Positions 23,025-31,203 of a DNA stretch of 41,333 nucleotides are shown here, piece after piece. Source of the stretch: Actinomycetes bacterium. Lineage in GTDB: Bacteria > Actinomycetota > Acidimicrobiia > IMCC26256 > PALSA-610. The position numbers and the translations under genes are program-made. Numbering within the stretch: position 1 is the stretch's first letter; the number at the start of each line of letters is the position of its first letter. Location of the stretch: assembly GCA_025463905.1 (NCBI GenBank), contig JAODBJ010000329.1, forward strand, positions 1 to 41,333. Direction: 5' to 3'. Under the pieces are notes generated by a model. The model had not been told where the DNA came from and did not search any database. It saw only the letters and a list, made by a program, of their open reading frames with translations.

Positions 23025-24467
23025 GTGCGGGTGGTCGTAGTCGGTGGTGGGATGGCAGGCCTCGGGGCCGCGCTCGCCCTCGCTCGCGACGGTCACGAGG
23101 TCACGATCCTCGAGCGCGACGACACGCCGATGCCGGACAGCCCGGAGGAGGCCTTCTCGCACTGGGAGCGCCGGGGCGCGCCGCAGGTGCATCATTCGCA
23201 CGCCTTCCTCGCCCGGTTGCGCCAGCTGCTCCTCGAACGTGCGCCCGACGTTCGTGACGCGCTGCTGGCGGCCGGCGCCACGGAGCTGCACTTCACCGAC
23301 AACCTCCCCGACACGCTGTCCGATCGCGACCCGCGGGCCGGCGACGACCAGCTGGTAGCACTCGCGTGCCGTCGCACGACGTTCGAATGGGTGCTGCGGC
23401 GGTGCGTGCTCGCCGAAGCGGGAGTGACACTCCGCCACGGTGTGGTCGCTGACGGTCTCGTCGCCCGCGGCGCGACCGGCGGTGTGCCCGTGGTTACCGG
23501 CGTGCGCGCGGGCGCCGACGTGCTCAACGCCGATCTCGTGCTCGACGCGCGCGGCCCGCGATCGAATTCCGACGACTGGCTCGCGGCGATCGGCGCGGCG
23601 CCGGTACCGGAGGTATTGCACGAGAGCGGCATCGTCTACTTCTCGCGTTTCTACCGGCTCGACGCGGGCGCGTCCTTTCCTGCGACCACCGGACCGGTCG
23701 CGGGAGATCTCGGTTACCTGAAGTTCGCCGTGTTCATGGGCGACAACCGCACGTTCTCTGTGACGTATGCGGTCGACGCGCACGACGACGACCTTCGGCG
23801 GCGGCTCGCGCGAACCGCGCCCTTCGAGGCGGCCGCGCGTGCGTTGCCGTTCACTGCGCCTTGGCGTACCGAGATTGCTGCGCAACCCATCACCGACGTT
23901 GCCGTGATGGCCGGGTTGCGTAACCGGTACCGCCCGCTCGTCGTGGATGGGCAGCCACTCGTTTCGGGTTTCGCGGCGGTTGGCGATGCGTCGGTGTGCA
24001 CGAACCCGCTGTACGGCCGCGGCTGTTCGCTCGCGCTGGTGCACGCGTTCGGCCTCGCCGATTCGCTGCGCACGCACGGAAGCGACGTGCACGCGTTTGC
24101 GGTGGCGTTCGGCGAATTCACCGAGCGCGAGCTCGTGCCGTGGTTCCGCAACGCGGTACTCCAAGACGAGCAGTCGCGCGCGATGGCGGCGAGCGCGACT
24201 GCCACGTCTGAGAGCTCGGCGGAAGATCCGCGCGCGTTCATGCGTGAAGTGTTTCGCGACGGTTTGCTGCCCGCGGTGCGTACCTCACCCGCGGTGTACC
24301 GGGCGTTCTTGCGCTGGTTCAACCTGCTCGAACAACCCGAAGCGCTGATGACCGACGCCGAGGTCGTGGCCGCCGTCCTCGCGACCTACCAGGACCGCGA
24401 GAACCGCGCACCCGAAGCGCCGCTAGGCCCGGACCGCACGGAGTTCGACGCGGCGCTCAACGCCTGA
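23025..24467 (+). CDS. FAD-dependent oxidoreductase / monooxygenase-like
   Basis: A 480-residue flavoprotein. It begins at once with the dinucleotide fold VVVVGGGMAGLGAALALARDG and the ribose-binding Glu in ILERDD. The second FAD motif is VGDASVCTNPLYGRGCSLALVHA near residue 320. HHSHAFLARLRQLL and the distant DARGPRS motif place it near aromatic-ring-hydroxylase or geranylgeranyl-reductase-like flavoproteins; I cannot name the substrate. The GTG start sits 3 bp after the MazG stop, so the two are co-transcribed. Its end overlaps the convergent DUF6186-like gene by 11 bp. Confidence 0.85.
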   Translation: MRVVVVGGGMAGLGAALALARDGHEVTILERDDTPMPDSPEEAFSHWERRGAPQVHHSHAFLARLRQLLLERAPDVRDALLAAGATELHFTDNLPDTLSDRDPRAGDDQLVALACRRTTFEWVLRRCVLAEAGVTLRHGVVADGLVARGATGGVPVVTGVRAGADVLNADLVLDARGPRSNSDDWLAAIGAAPVPEVLHESGIVYFSRFYRLDAGASFPATTGPVAGDLGYLKFAVFMGDNRTFSVTYAVDAHDDDLRRRLARTAPFEAAARALPFTAPWRTEIAAQPITDVAVMAGLRNRYRPLVVDGQPLVSGFAAVGDASVCTNPLYGRGCSLALVHAFGLADSLRTHGSDVHAFAVAFGEFTERELVPWFRNAVLQDEQSRAMAASATATSESSAEDPRAFMREVFRDGLLPAVRTSPAVYRAFLRWFNLLEQPEALMTDAEVVAAVLATYQDRENRAPEAPLGPDRTEFDAALNA

Positions 24468-24654
24468 CGAACAGGTGCCAACCGAGCCAGAGCCACCCGA
24501 GCATCACGAGCACGAAACCGACCATCGTTCTCGTGAGGAATGCCAACACGTCGGCCAATGACGGCACGCGGTCGTCGACGATGCTCGCGATGACGACGCC
24601 GACGAACACCGCGCCGACGAACCCCCAGATCACGAAGGCGGTGTCGCGCGTCAC
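24457..24654 (-). CDS. Small membrane protein, DUF6186-like
   Basis: A 65-residue protein with two membrane helices (AFVIWGFVGAVFVGVVIAS; TMVGFVLVMLGWLWLGWHLFV). The closing MLGWLWLGWHLFVR matches the DUF6186 pattern I recall from actinobacteria. The GTG start at 24654 overlaps the stop of the upstream 145-residue membrane protein (GTGA). Function unknown. Confidence 0.7.
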   Translation of the reverse strand: MTRDTAFVIWGFVGAVFVGVVIASIVDDRVPSLADVLAFLTRTMVGFVLVMLGWLWLGWHLFVRR

Positions 24655-25088
24655 GCTCGCCTCGCGGCTCGCGTCAGTTCGACTCCGAACCAGATCCACA
24701 ACAGGAACATCAACGTGCGCAGCGGACGGCGTGACGTGACCTGGTTGATGAGATAACTCACCGTCGGATATGTCGTGCGGGGGCTGTGGAAGAGCGTGTA
24801 CATCTGCCACGCTCCTATCAGCACGATGGCCACGATCCAGGGCAGCCACCCCCACCCGAACTTCCGGGGTTGGAACTTGGGGCGGCCGCGCCGGGCGAGC
24901 GGAACCGACACAAGCGCGTACACGACGAACAGCGCGCCCGGACCGACGACGGCGTAGAGCATGCGATCCGTGAACGGCGTCAGCCCGACGACCCACCACG
25001 AATACGCGACCAGGACGATTGCGACGACCACCGCGATTGCGACGCGTGCGCGTTGGTTGCGGTCGGCGACATGCACGGGAGCGGCCAT
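24651..25088 (-). CDS. Membrane protein of unknown function
   Basis: A 145-residue protein with about four hydrophobic segments: VAIAVVVAIVLVAYSWWVVG, MLYAVVGPGALFVVYALVSV, LPWIVAIVLIGAWQMYTLF and TLMFLLWIWFGVELT. A basic loop (LARRGRPKFQPRKFG) lies in the middle. No family is recognised. It starts 13 bp after the stop of the E1 gene on the same strand and overlaps the DUF6186-like gene, so E1 and both membrane proteins may share a transcript. Confidence 0.75.
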   Translation of the reverse strand: MAAPVHVADRNQRARVAIAVVVAIVLVAYSWWVVGLTPFTDRMLYAVVGPGALFVVYALVSVPLARRGRPKFQPRKFGWGWLPWIVAIVLIGAWQMYTLFHSPRTTYPTVSYLINQVTSRRPLRTLMFLLWIWFGVELTRAARRA

Positions 25089-25101
25089 GGTCAGTACGCG
25101 A

Positions 25102-27183
25102 TCAGTAGGCGAGCAGCGCGGTGAGATCGCGGGCGATGTCGCTCACCTGCGGCAGGATCGCGTTCTCCAATGTCGGCTCGTAGGCGACGTGCGTGTCGGT
25201 GGCGGCGAGACGCCACACCGGGGCGTCGAGATATTCGAAGCATTCATCGGCAATGAACGCGGCCACCTCACCACCGAAACCACCGGTGAGCGTGTCCTCG
25301 TGGAGCACGAGGACACGGCCGGTTTTCGCGACCGACTCCGCCACGATGTCGTGGTCCCACGGCGTGATCGTGCGGAGGTCGATGATCTCGATTCCGGCGT
25401 CGTCGCCCAACTGCGCGGCGGCGAGCATGGCGCGGTGCACGGTCGCACCCCACGTGACGACGGTGGCGCGGTCGCCGCGCGCCATGTACGCACCTTGTCC
25501 GAAGGGGAGCATCCAATCCGCGGGCGGTAACGGGTCACGGTTGTAGCCCTGGCGGTAGAGGTGCTTGTGCTCGAGGAACAACACGGGATCTTCGCAGCGG
25601 AATGCGGTGCGCAGAAGCCCGGCGGCATCACGCGCGCGTGATGGAAACGCGATCAAGAAGCCGGGGATGTGGGCGAAGATCGACTCGCCGGATTGCGAAT
25701 GCCAGATCGATCCGCCGGTGAGGTAGCCGCCGATCGCGACGCGCACGATCATGGGGCATGTGAACGTCCCGTTGGAACGCCAGCGTGTCGTGGCCGCCTC
25801 AGACTTCAACTGGTTCATCGCCGGCCAGATGTAGTCGAAGAACTGGATCTCAGGACTCGGCCGCAAACCGCGGATGGCTTGCCCCACGGCGCGGCCGATG
25901 ATGTTCGCTTCCGCGAGCGGTGTGTTGAAACACCGCGCCTCGCCGAACTCGCGCTGCAGCCCGAACGTGATGCCGAACACGCCGCCCTTGCCCGGTACTT
26001 CGTCGAGTACGTGGGCATCGGCGTCGGCGACGTCTTCGCCGAACACGCGGATGCGTTCGTCGGCTGCCATCGACTCGTGCAGCGTGAGCCGGATCGCCTC
26101 CCCGAACGTGACGGGGTCGCCGGTTCCCGCGGGTGGTTCGCCGGGATCGACCGTCACCGGCATCGGCCCGACGACGTTCTGGGTGACCGTGCGCGGGTCG
26201 GGGCGTGGCGCGGCCAGCGCGACTTCCGCGGCCGCGCGCACGGTTTCCTTCGCCTCGGTGCGGATCTGGTCGGCTTCGTCCTGCGTGATCGCGCCGAGCG
26301 AGATAAGGGTGCGTTCGAGCAGCAGGACCGGGTCGTGCTCGGCTTCGTCTTGGAGTTCTTCCGGGACGCGGTACTTCTTCTGATCGTCTGACAGCGAGTG
26401 CGAGTACGGGCGGGTGACAAGCGCGTGCACGAGCGCGGGCCCTGCGCCGGCACGAACTCGCGCGATCGCGTCGGCGCCCTTGCGGCGTACGTCGAAGTAA
26501 TCGCGGCCGTCCATCTTCGTGACGTGCAACCCGCGGATGCCGCGCACCATCTCCGATATGGGCGCGGGATGTTGATCGGTCGAGCGCACGGAGATCGCGT
26601 AGCCGTTGTCGGCCACGACGTAGAGCACGGGGAGGTGCAACCGGCACGCGGTGTTGAGGCTCTCCCAGAACTCGCCTTCCGACGTTGCGCCCTCGCCGAG
26701 CGATACGTAGGTGAGTTCGTCGCCGTACGCCTGGCAGCCGGAAAGGTCGGGACGGCGGCTGATGTAGCGCGCCGCTTCTGCGCAGCCGACCGCCGGGAGG
26801 CATTGGCTTCCGGTGCACGACGTCTGGCTCACGATGTTGAGCGCCGCTGCGCCCCAGTGGCATGGCATCTGGCGGCCGGCCGACGACGGATCGGTCGCGG
26901 CGCCGACGGCCTGAAGCAGGATCTCGGTGGGTGTGACACCCAGTGCGAGTGCGAGCGCTCGGTCGCGGTAGTACGGGAAGAACCAGTCGTAACCGGGCCG
27001 AAGGTTCCGCGCGAGCCCGAGGAGCAACGCTTCGTGGCCGGCGCCGGAGATCTGGAAATACACCTTGCTCTGCTGGCGCAGCGTGATTTCGCGATCGTCG
27101 AGGAAGCGCGAAAGCCACGCTAAACGGAAGTCTTCAACGGCCTCGATGAGCGAGACCTCTTCCTGGCGCTTCGCCAACCGCAT
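25102..27183 (-). CDS. 2-oxoacid dehydrogenase E1, fused alpha and beta subunits
   Basis: A 693-residue thiamine-diphosphate enzyme. Residues 1 to about 330 are E1-alpha (PYYRDRALALALG; TPP motif GEGATSEGEFWESL ending in DNGYAIS) and about 355-693 are E1-beta (VFGEDVADADAHVLDEVPGKGGVFGIT; DLRTITPWDHDIVAESVAKTGR). Residues such as ISGAGHEA and the Ser loop RPYSHSLSDD fit branched-chain 2-oxoacid dehydrogenases, which decarboxylate 2-oxoisovalerate and relatives and pass the acyl group to lipoyl-E2. Normally alpha and beta are separate; fusions occur in several bacteria. It is divergent from the E2-like gene across about 55 bp. Confidence 0.92.
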   Translation of the reverse strand: MRLAKRQEEVSLIEAVEDFRLAWLSRFLDDREITLRQQSKVYFQISGAGHEALLLGLARNLRPGYDWFFPYYRDRALALALGVTPTEILLQAVGAATDPSSAGRQMPCHWGAAALNIVSQTSCTGSQCLPAVGCAEAARYISRRPDLSGCQAYGDELTYVSLGEGATSEGEFWESLNTACRLHLPVLYVVADNGYAISVRSTDQHPAPISEMVRGIRGLHVTKMDGRDYFDVRRKGADAIARVRAGAGPALVHALVTRPYSHSLSDDQKKYRVPEELQDEAEHDPVLLLERTLISLGAITQDEADQIRTEAKETVRAAAEVALAAPRPDPRTVTQNVVGPMPVTVDPGEPPAGTGDPVTFGEAIRLTLHESMAADERIRVFGEDVADADAHVLDEVPGKGGVFGITFGLQREFGEARCFNTPLAEANIIGRAVGQAIRGLRPSPEIQFFDYIWPAMNQLKSEAATTRWRSNGTFTCPMIVRVAIGGYLTGGSIWHSQSGESIFAHIPGFLIAFPSRARDAAGLLRTAFRCEDPVLFLEHKHLYRQGYNRDPLPPADWMLPFGQGAYMARGDRATVVTWGATVHRAMLAAAQLGDDAGIEIIDLRTITPWDHDIVAESVAKTGRVLVLHEDTLTGGFGGEVAAFIADECFEYLDAPVWRLAATDTHVAYEPTLENAILPQVSDIARDLTALLAY

Positions 27184-27237
27184 GTGCAGCGAGTGTACGG
27201 CCGGCGCGAAGCGATGCCAGGCCTACTGTGGCGCACG

Positions 27238-28125
27238 GTGACCGACCCGCAACCAGCACCGGTTCTGCCGTGGCGTCTACGCAAGCCGCGTGCGACGGCC
27301 GGCTTCCTTTCGCCGAGGGTCCGGCGCATGGTCGCCGACCTCGGTATCGACGCCGCGACCGTGCAGGGCACCGGCGCCGGCGGTCGCGTGACGGTGTCGG
27401 ACGTGAACGCCGTTGCGACCGCGGCGGCGAGCGAGCGGCGGCCCTTCAACCGGATGCAACAGCGCGCCGGAGCAGCATTGCTGACGTCCAAACGCACTGC
27501 AGCGCACGGCTACACGGTTGCCGTCGCCGACTACAGCGCACTCGACGAGGTCCGCCGCGGGAACCGCGAGCGGTGGCGAGAGACGGAAGGCTTCTCGCTC
27601 ACGTATCTCCCCTTCGTTGCGCGAGCGGTTGTCGACGCGATCGCCGAACGGCCACTGATGAACGCGACCGTCGGCGACGACGCCATGACGCTGCACCGCG
27701 ACGTGCATCTCGGCATTGCTGTCGACCTCGCGCACCAAGGTCTTGTGGTCCCGGTCGTGCGGTCGGCCGACACGTTGCGGATGCGCGGCATCGCGCGGCG
27801 CATCGACGACGTCGCGCGCCGCGCCCGCGCCAAGCAGCTCGCGCCCGACGACGTGAGTGGCGGGACCTTCACGATCACGAACCCTGGCGCGTCGGGTACC
27901 TACCAGTCGTTCCCCATCGTCAACTTGCCCCAGGTGGCCATCCTGTCGACCGACGGCGTCGCCAAGCGGGTTTGCGCCGACGAACGCGGTCGTCTCGACG
28001 TGCGGACCGTGGGCCATCTCTGCCTCGCGTTCGACGCACGCGTCATCGAACCCATGTACGCGGGCGCGTTCGTCGCGCGGGTAGCCGAGTTGCTTGCATC
28101 GCGCGATTGGGCCGCCGAACTCTGA
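27238..28125 (+). CDS. E2-like acyltransferase protein without lipoyl domain or catalytic His
   Basis: A protein of about 295 residues (GTG 27238; ATGs at 27184 and 27214 are alternatives). It holds an E3/E1 peripheral-subunit-binding domain (FLSPRVRRMVADLGID; GTGAGGRVTVSDV) and the E2 catalytic fold (TFTITNPGASG; VPVVRSADTLRMRGIARRI; LPQVAILSTDGV). No lipoyl domain with a DKA lysine precedes them. The acyltransferase motif DHRxxDG reads DARVIEP: the His, Asp and Gly are all changed. It therefore cannot work by the known E2 mechanism on its own and may be a structural or regulatory core. Divergent neighbour of the E1 gene. Confidence 0.85.
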   Translation: MTDPQPAPVLPWRLRKPRATAGFLSPRVRRMVADLGIDAATVQGTGAGGRVTVSDVNAVATAAASERRPFNRMQQRAGAALLTSKRTAAHGYTVAVADYSALDEVRRGNRERWRETEGFSLTYLPFVARAVVDAIAERPLMNATVGDDAMTLHRDVHLGIAVDLAHQGLVVPVVRSADTLRMRGIARRIDDVARRARAKQLAPDDVSGGTFTITNPGASGTYQSFPIVNLPQVAILSTDGVAKRVCADERGRLDVRTVGHLCLAFDARVIEPMYAGAFVARVAELLASRDWAAEL

Positions 28126-28150
28126 TCGGTGCGGCGGGCGATCCTCGAGC

Positions 28151-28930
28151 TCAGGTGAGGGCCGCGGTGTCTCGCGCGAGATCGACCGCGCCGAGCACGA
28201 AGAGCCCGCTCATGACGGCGAGCGCGCTTGCCTGGATCACGTGCCATCTCGAGGTCTGGCTCCTCCCGGCGGTGGCGAGCCAGTTGAACGCGACCGCCGC
28301 GAACGCCAGAACGACGAAGGGAGGGATCAGCACCAGGATGAGCGGCGGCCCGAGGAGCCACCAGCTGCGCCTCTGTGGCCACCCACCCTCGGTAGCGGCG
28401 GAATTCACCAACCGTGCGCTGACCGCGCCGAACGCAGCGCAAATTGCGACGAACAGCGCGATGGCCAGCGCCGCTGGTTTCAAGACCTTGAAGTCGATGC
28501 CATCACGATGAACCATCATCGCCCCGCCGAGTACCCCGTAGAACGCCGCCATCGCCGGCACGACGGCACTGCCGAGTGGAGCAAGGAACGGTCGGGCTAC
28601 GAGGTACAACAGTGCGGCAACGACACCGATGACGGCTGTCAATACGACGAGTCCCGCCGTATCGCTCAGGGTGAAGCGACCGATCTCGAAACCGTCGTCG
28701 CTGGTTACTCCCTTGACGGTGCTGTCGGACGTCAGGAACAGCACGCGCATCGCCAGGCGCCCACCGATCCCGCCGATCACAGCTCCGGTCGCCGCGCCGA
28801 TGAGCACAGTCGCAGAGAGCAAACGCACGACCGGCTCGAGTCCCCGCCACCACCGGGAACGGGCGCTGGTTCCGGTCTCGCCGCCGGTTGCAACGCCTTG
28901 CTCGAGTCCGGCATCTCCAACGACGCGCAT
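28151..28930 (-). CDS. Polytopic membrane protein of unknown function
   Basis: A 259-residue protein with about six membrane segments, for example LLSATVLIGAATGAVIGGIGG, GLVVLTAVIGVVAALLYLVA and GPPLILVLIPPFVVLAFAAVAF. An N-terminal soluble stretch of about 30 residues is followed by a small-residue-rich helix (GAVIGGIGGRLAMRVLF) and an outer loop with TSDSTVKGVTSDDGFEIGRF. I recognise no family. The ATG at 28930 is preferred to the in-frame GTG at 28942. It converges on the E2-like gene and lies 102 bp downstream of the glycogen debranching gene on the same strand. Confidence 0.7.
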   Translation of the reverse strand: MRVVGDAGLEQGVATGGETGTSARSRWWRGLEPVVRLLSATVLIGAATGAVIGGIGGRLAMRVLFLTSDSTVKGVTSDDGFEIGRFTLSDTAGLVVLTAVIGVVAALLYLVARPFLAPLGSAVVPAMAAFYGVLGGAMMVHRDGIDFKVLKPAALAIALFVAICAAFGAVSARLVNSAATEGGWPQRRSWWLLGPPLILVLIPPFVVLAFAAVAFNWLATAGRSQTSRWHVIQASALAVMSGLFVLGAVDLARDTAALT

Positions 28931-29032
28931 GTCCACCCCCACCGCGTCAGCGGCTCAACCAGCGTGCGCTCGTGCGTTCCGTATGTAAAGCGTCCCGTCC
29001 GCGCCCGCCTGGATGCTTAGGCCGGAGCGTCG

Positions 29033-31171
29033 CTAGCTCGGGGGGTCGGTCGGTGCGCGGAGGAGCAGGAACGAGCGGGACGGCACGACGATCGACTCGC
29101 CTGGTTTCACCGCCTCGACTCCGTCGCGGGCGGGGTCGGCGGTATCCAGCTCGAGTTGCCATTGCGGTGCCCACTGCTCGTCGGGGATCTTCCACTGGAG
29201 ATCTTCGTAGTGCGCGTTGAACAACAGGATGAAGCTGTCGTCGTCGATGCGTTCGCCGTGCGGTCCTGGGGTGGCGATCGCGTGGCCGTTCAGAAACACG
29301 CCGACCGACTTCGCAAAATCCGTGTTCCAATTGTCGTCGCTCATCGCCTGACCGTCAGGGCGGAACCAGGCGATGTCTTCCACGCCGACGCCGCGGATCG
29401 GCCGGCCTTGGAACCAACGCCGCCGGCGGAACGCGGGATGCTCACGTCGCAGCGCGATCACGCGCTTCGTGAATGCCACGAGATCTTCGTTGCGCTTTGC
29501 GTCTTCCCAGTCGTACCAGGAGATCTCGTTGTCCTGGCAGTACGCGTTGTTGTTCCCGCGCTGGGTGCGACTCATCTCGTCGCCCCCCAGCAGCATCGGG
29601 ACACCTTGCGATACGAACAGCGTCGCGAGGAAGTTGCGTTGCTGCTTGCGGCGCAGAGCGAGGATGTCCGGGTCGTCGGTGGGCCCTTCGACGCCGCAGT
29701 TCCACGACCGGTTGAAGCTCTCGCCGTCTTGGTTGTTCTCGAGGTTCGCCTCGTTGTGCTTCTCGTTGTACGAAACGAGGTCGTTCAACGTGAAGCCGTC
29801 GTGCGCGGTGACGAAGTTGATGCTCGCGTGCGGCCGGCGGTTGTCGTCCTGGTACAGGTCAGAGCTGCCGGTGAGGCGGCGCGCGAACTCGTCGAGCGTC
29901 GCGTCCTCTCCGCGCCAGTAGTCGCGCGTCGTGTCCCGGTACTTCCCGTTCCATTCCGACCACAGGGGCGGGAAGTTCCCTACCTGGTAGCCGCCGTCGC
30001 CGACGTCCCACGGTTCGGCGATGAGCTTCACGTTGCCGACCACAGGATCCTGTTGCACGAGGTCGAAGAACGCCGAGAGTCGGTCGACCTCGTGCAGGCC
30101 GCGCGCGAGCGTGGAGGCGAGGTCGAAACGGAACCCGTCCACGTGCATCTCCTGCACCCAGTAGCGCAGGCTGTCCATGATGAGCTGCAACACGTGCGGC
30201 TGCCGCGCGTTGAAGGTGTTTCCCGTGCCGGTGTAATCCACATAGAAACGTGGGTCGTCGGCCAGGCGGTAGTAGCCGGCGTTGTCGATGCCCTTGAAGC
30301 TGAGCATCGGTCCGAGATGGTTGCCCTCCGCGGTGTGGTTGTAGACGACGTCGAGTACAACTTCGAGGCCCGCTTCATGCAGCATGTGGACCATCGTCTT
30401 GAACTCCTGCACTTGCTGGCCGCGCTCTCCGCCGGCGGCGTACTCGTTGTGCGGCGCGAAGAACCCGATCGAGTTGTAGCCCCAGTAGTTGCGCAACCCG
30501 TGTTCGACGAGGCGCTGGTCGTGCACGAACTGGTGCACCGGCATCAACTCGATCGTCGTCACGCCGAGCTCGCGGAAGTGGTCGATGATCGCTGGTTGCG
30601 CGAGACCGGCGTACGTGCCGCGCAGCCGATCCGGCACGTCGGGATGACGCATTGTCAACCCTTTGACGTGCGTCTCGTACACGATGGTCTCGTGCATCGG
30701 GATGTCGGGCGGGCGATCGAACGCCCAGTCGTAGTACGGGTTCTGCACGACCGAACGGGGCACGTGCGGCGCGCTGTCTTCCTCGTTCATGGCGTCGGGC
30801 GCGTCGAACTTGTACGCGAAGCACGCCGGCGACCAGTTCACCTGACCTTCGATCGCGTGTGCGTACGGGTCGAGGAGCAACTTGGCCGGGTTGCACCAGT
30901 TCCCTTCGGGCGGCGACCACGGTCCGTACACCCGATAGCCGTAGCGCTGACCGGGCTCGACACCCGGCAGATAGATGTGCCACACGAACCCGTCGACCTC
31001 GGAGAGCGTGATTGCCGTCTCGTGGCCCTCATCGTCAAAGAAACAGAGGTCGACTCGGCTGGCCACCTCGCTGAACAAGGCGAAGTTCGTCCCCGCGCCG
31101 TCGTAGGTCGCGCCGAGCGGTCGTTCGCGTCCCGGCCAGCGTTCGATCATCGTCATCTGAGGCGCGGCCAC
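29033..31171 (-). CDS. glgX: Glycogen debranching enzyme GlgX (isoamylase type, GH13)
   Basis: A 712-residue GH13 enzyme of the GlgX/TreX group. An N-terminal CBM48-like domain (PLGATYDGAGTNFALFSEVA) precedes the barrel. Catalytic motifs are VVYNHTAEG, the nucleophile Asp in VDGFRFDLAS, the acid/base Glu in LIAEPWDVG, and the His-Asp pair in FVTAHDGFTLNDLVSYNEKHN. It cuts alpha-1,6 branch points of limit dextrins. The start is GTG 31171 or ATG 31156. No other glycogen genes are adjacent. The divergent acyltransferase starts only 32 bp away. Length and motifs are complete. Confidence 0.95.
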   Translation of the reverse strand: MAAPQMTMIERWPGRERPLGATYDGAGTNFALFSEVASRVDLCFFDDEGHETAITLSEVDGFVWHIYLPGVEPGQRYGYRVYGPWSPPEGNWCNPAKLLLDPYAHAIEGQVNWSPACFAYKFDAPDAMNEEDSAPHVPRSVVQNPYYDWAFDRPPDIPMHETIVYETHVKGLTMRHPDVPDRLRGTYAGLAQPAIIDHFRELGVTTIELMPVHQFVHDQRLVEHGLRNYWGYNSIGFFAPHNEYAAGGERGQQVQEFKTMVHMLHEAGLEVVLDVVYNHTAEGNHLGPMLSFKGIDNAGYYRLADDPRFYVDYTGTGNTFNARQPHVLQLIMDSLRYWVQEMHVDGFRFDLASTLARGLHEVDRLSAFFDLVQQDPVVGNVKLIAEPWDVGDGGYQVGNFPPLWSEWNGKYRDTTRDYWRGEDATLDEFARRLTGSSDLYQDDNRRPHASINFVTAHDGFTLNDLVSYNEKHNEANLENNQDGESFNRSWNCGVEGPTDDPDILALRRKQQRNFLATLFVSQGVPMLLGGDEMSRTQRGNNNAYCQDNEISWYDWEDAKRNEDLVAFTKRVIALRREHPAFRRRRWFQGRPIRGVGVEDIAWFRPDGQAMSDDNWNTDFAKSVGVFLNGHAIATPGPHGERIDDDSFILLFNAHYEDLQWKIPDEQWAPQWQLELDTADPARDGVEAVKPGESIVVPSRSFLLLRAPTDPPS

Positions 31172-31203
31172 CTACCCTTCGACTTCAGGTCGGAAACTGC
31201 CGC

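Noticed and set aside
29027-29036. GCGTCGCTAG at the glgX 3' end, matching ten bases of the 45-nt repeat arm
   Set aside because: Only ten bases match, there is no second arm, and part is the stop-codon region. Chance cannot be excluded, so it is not called as a copy.
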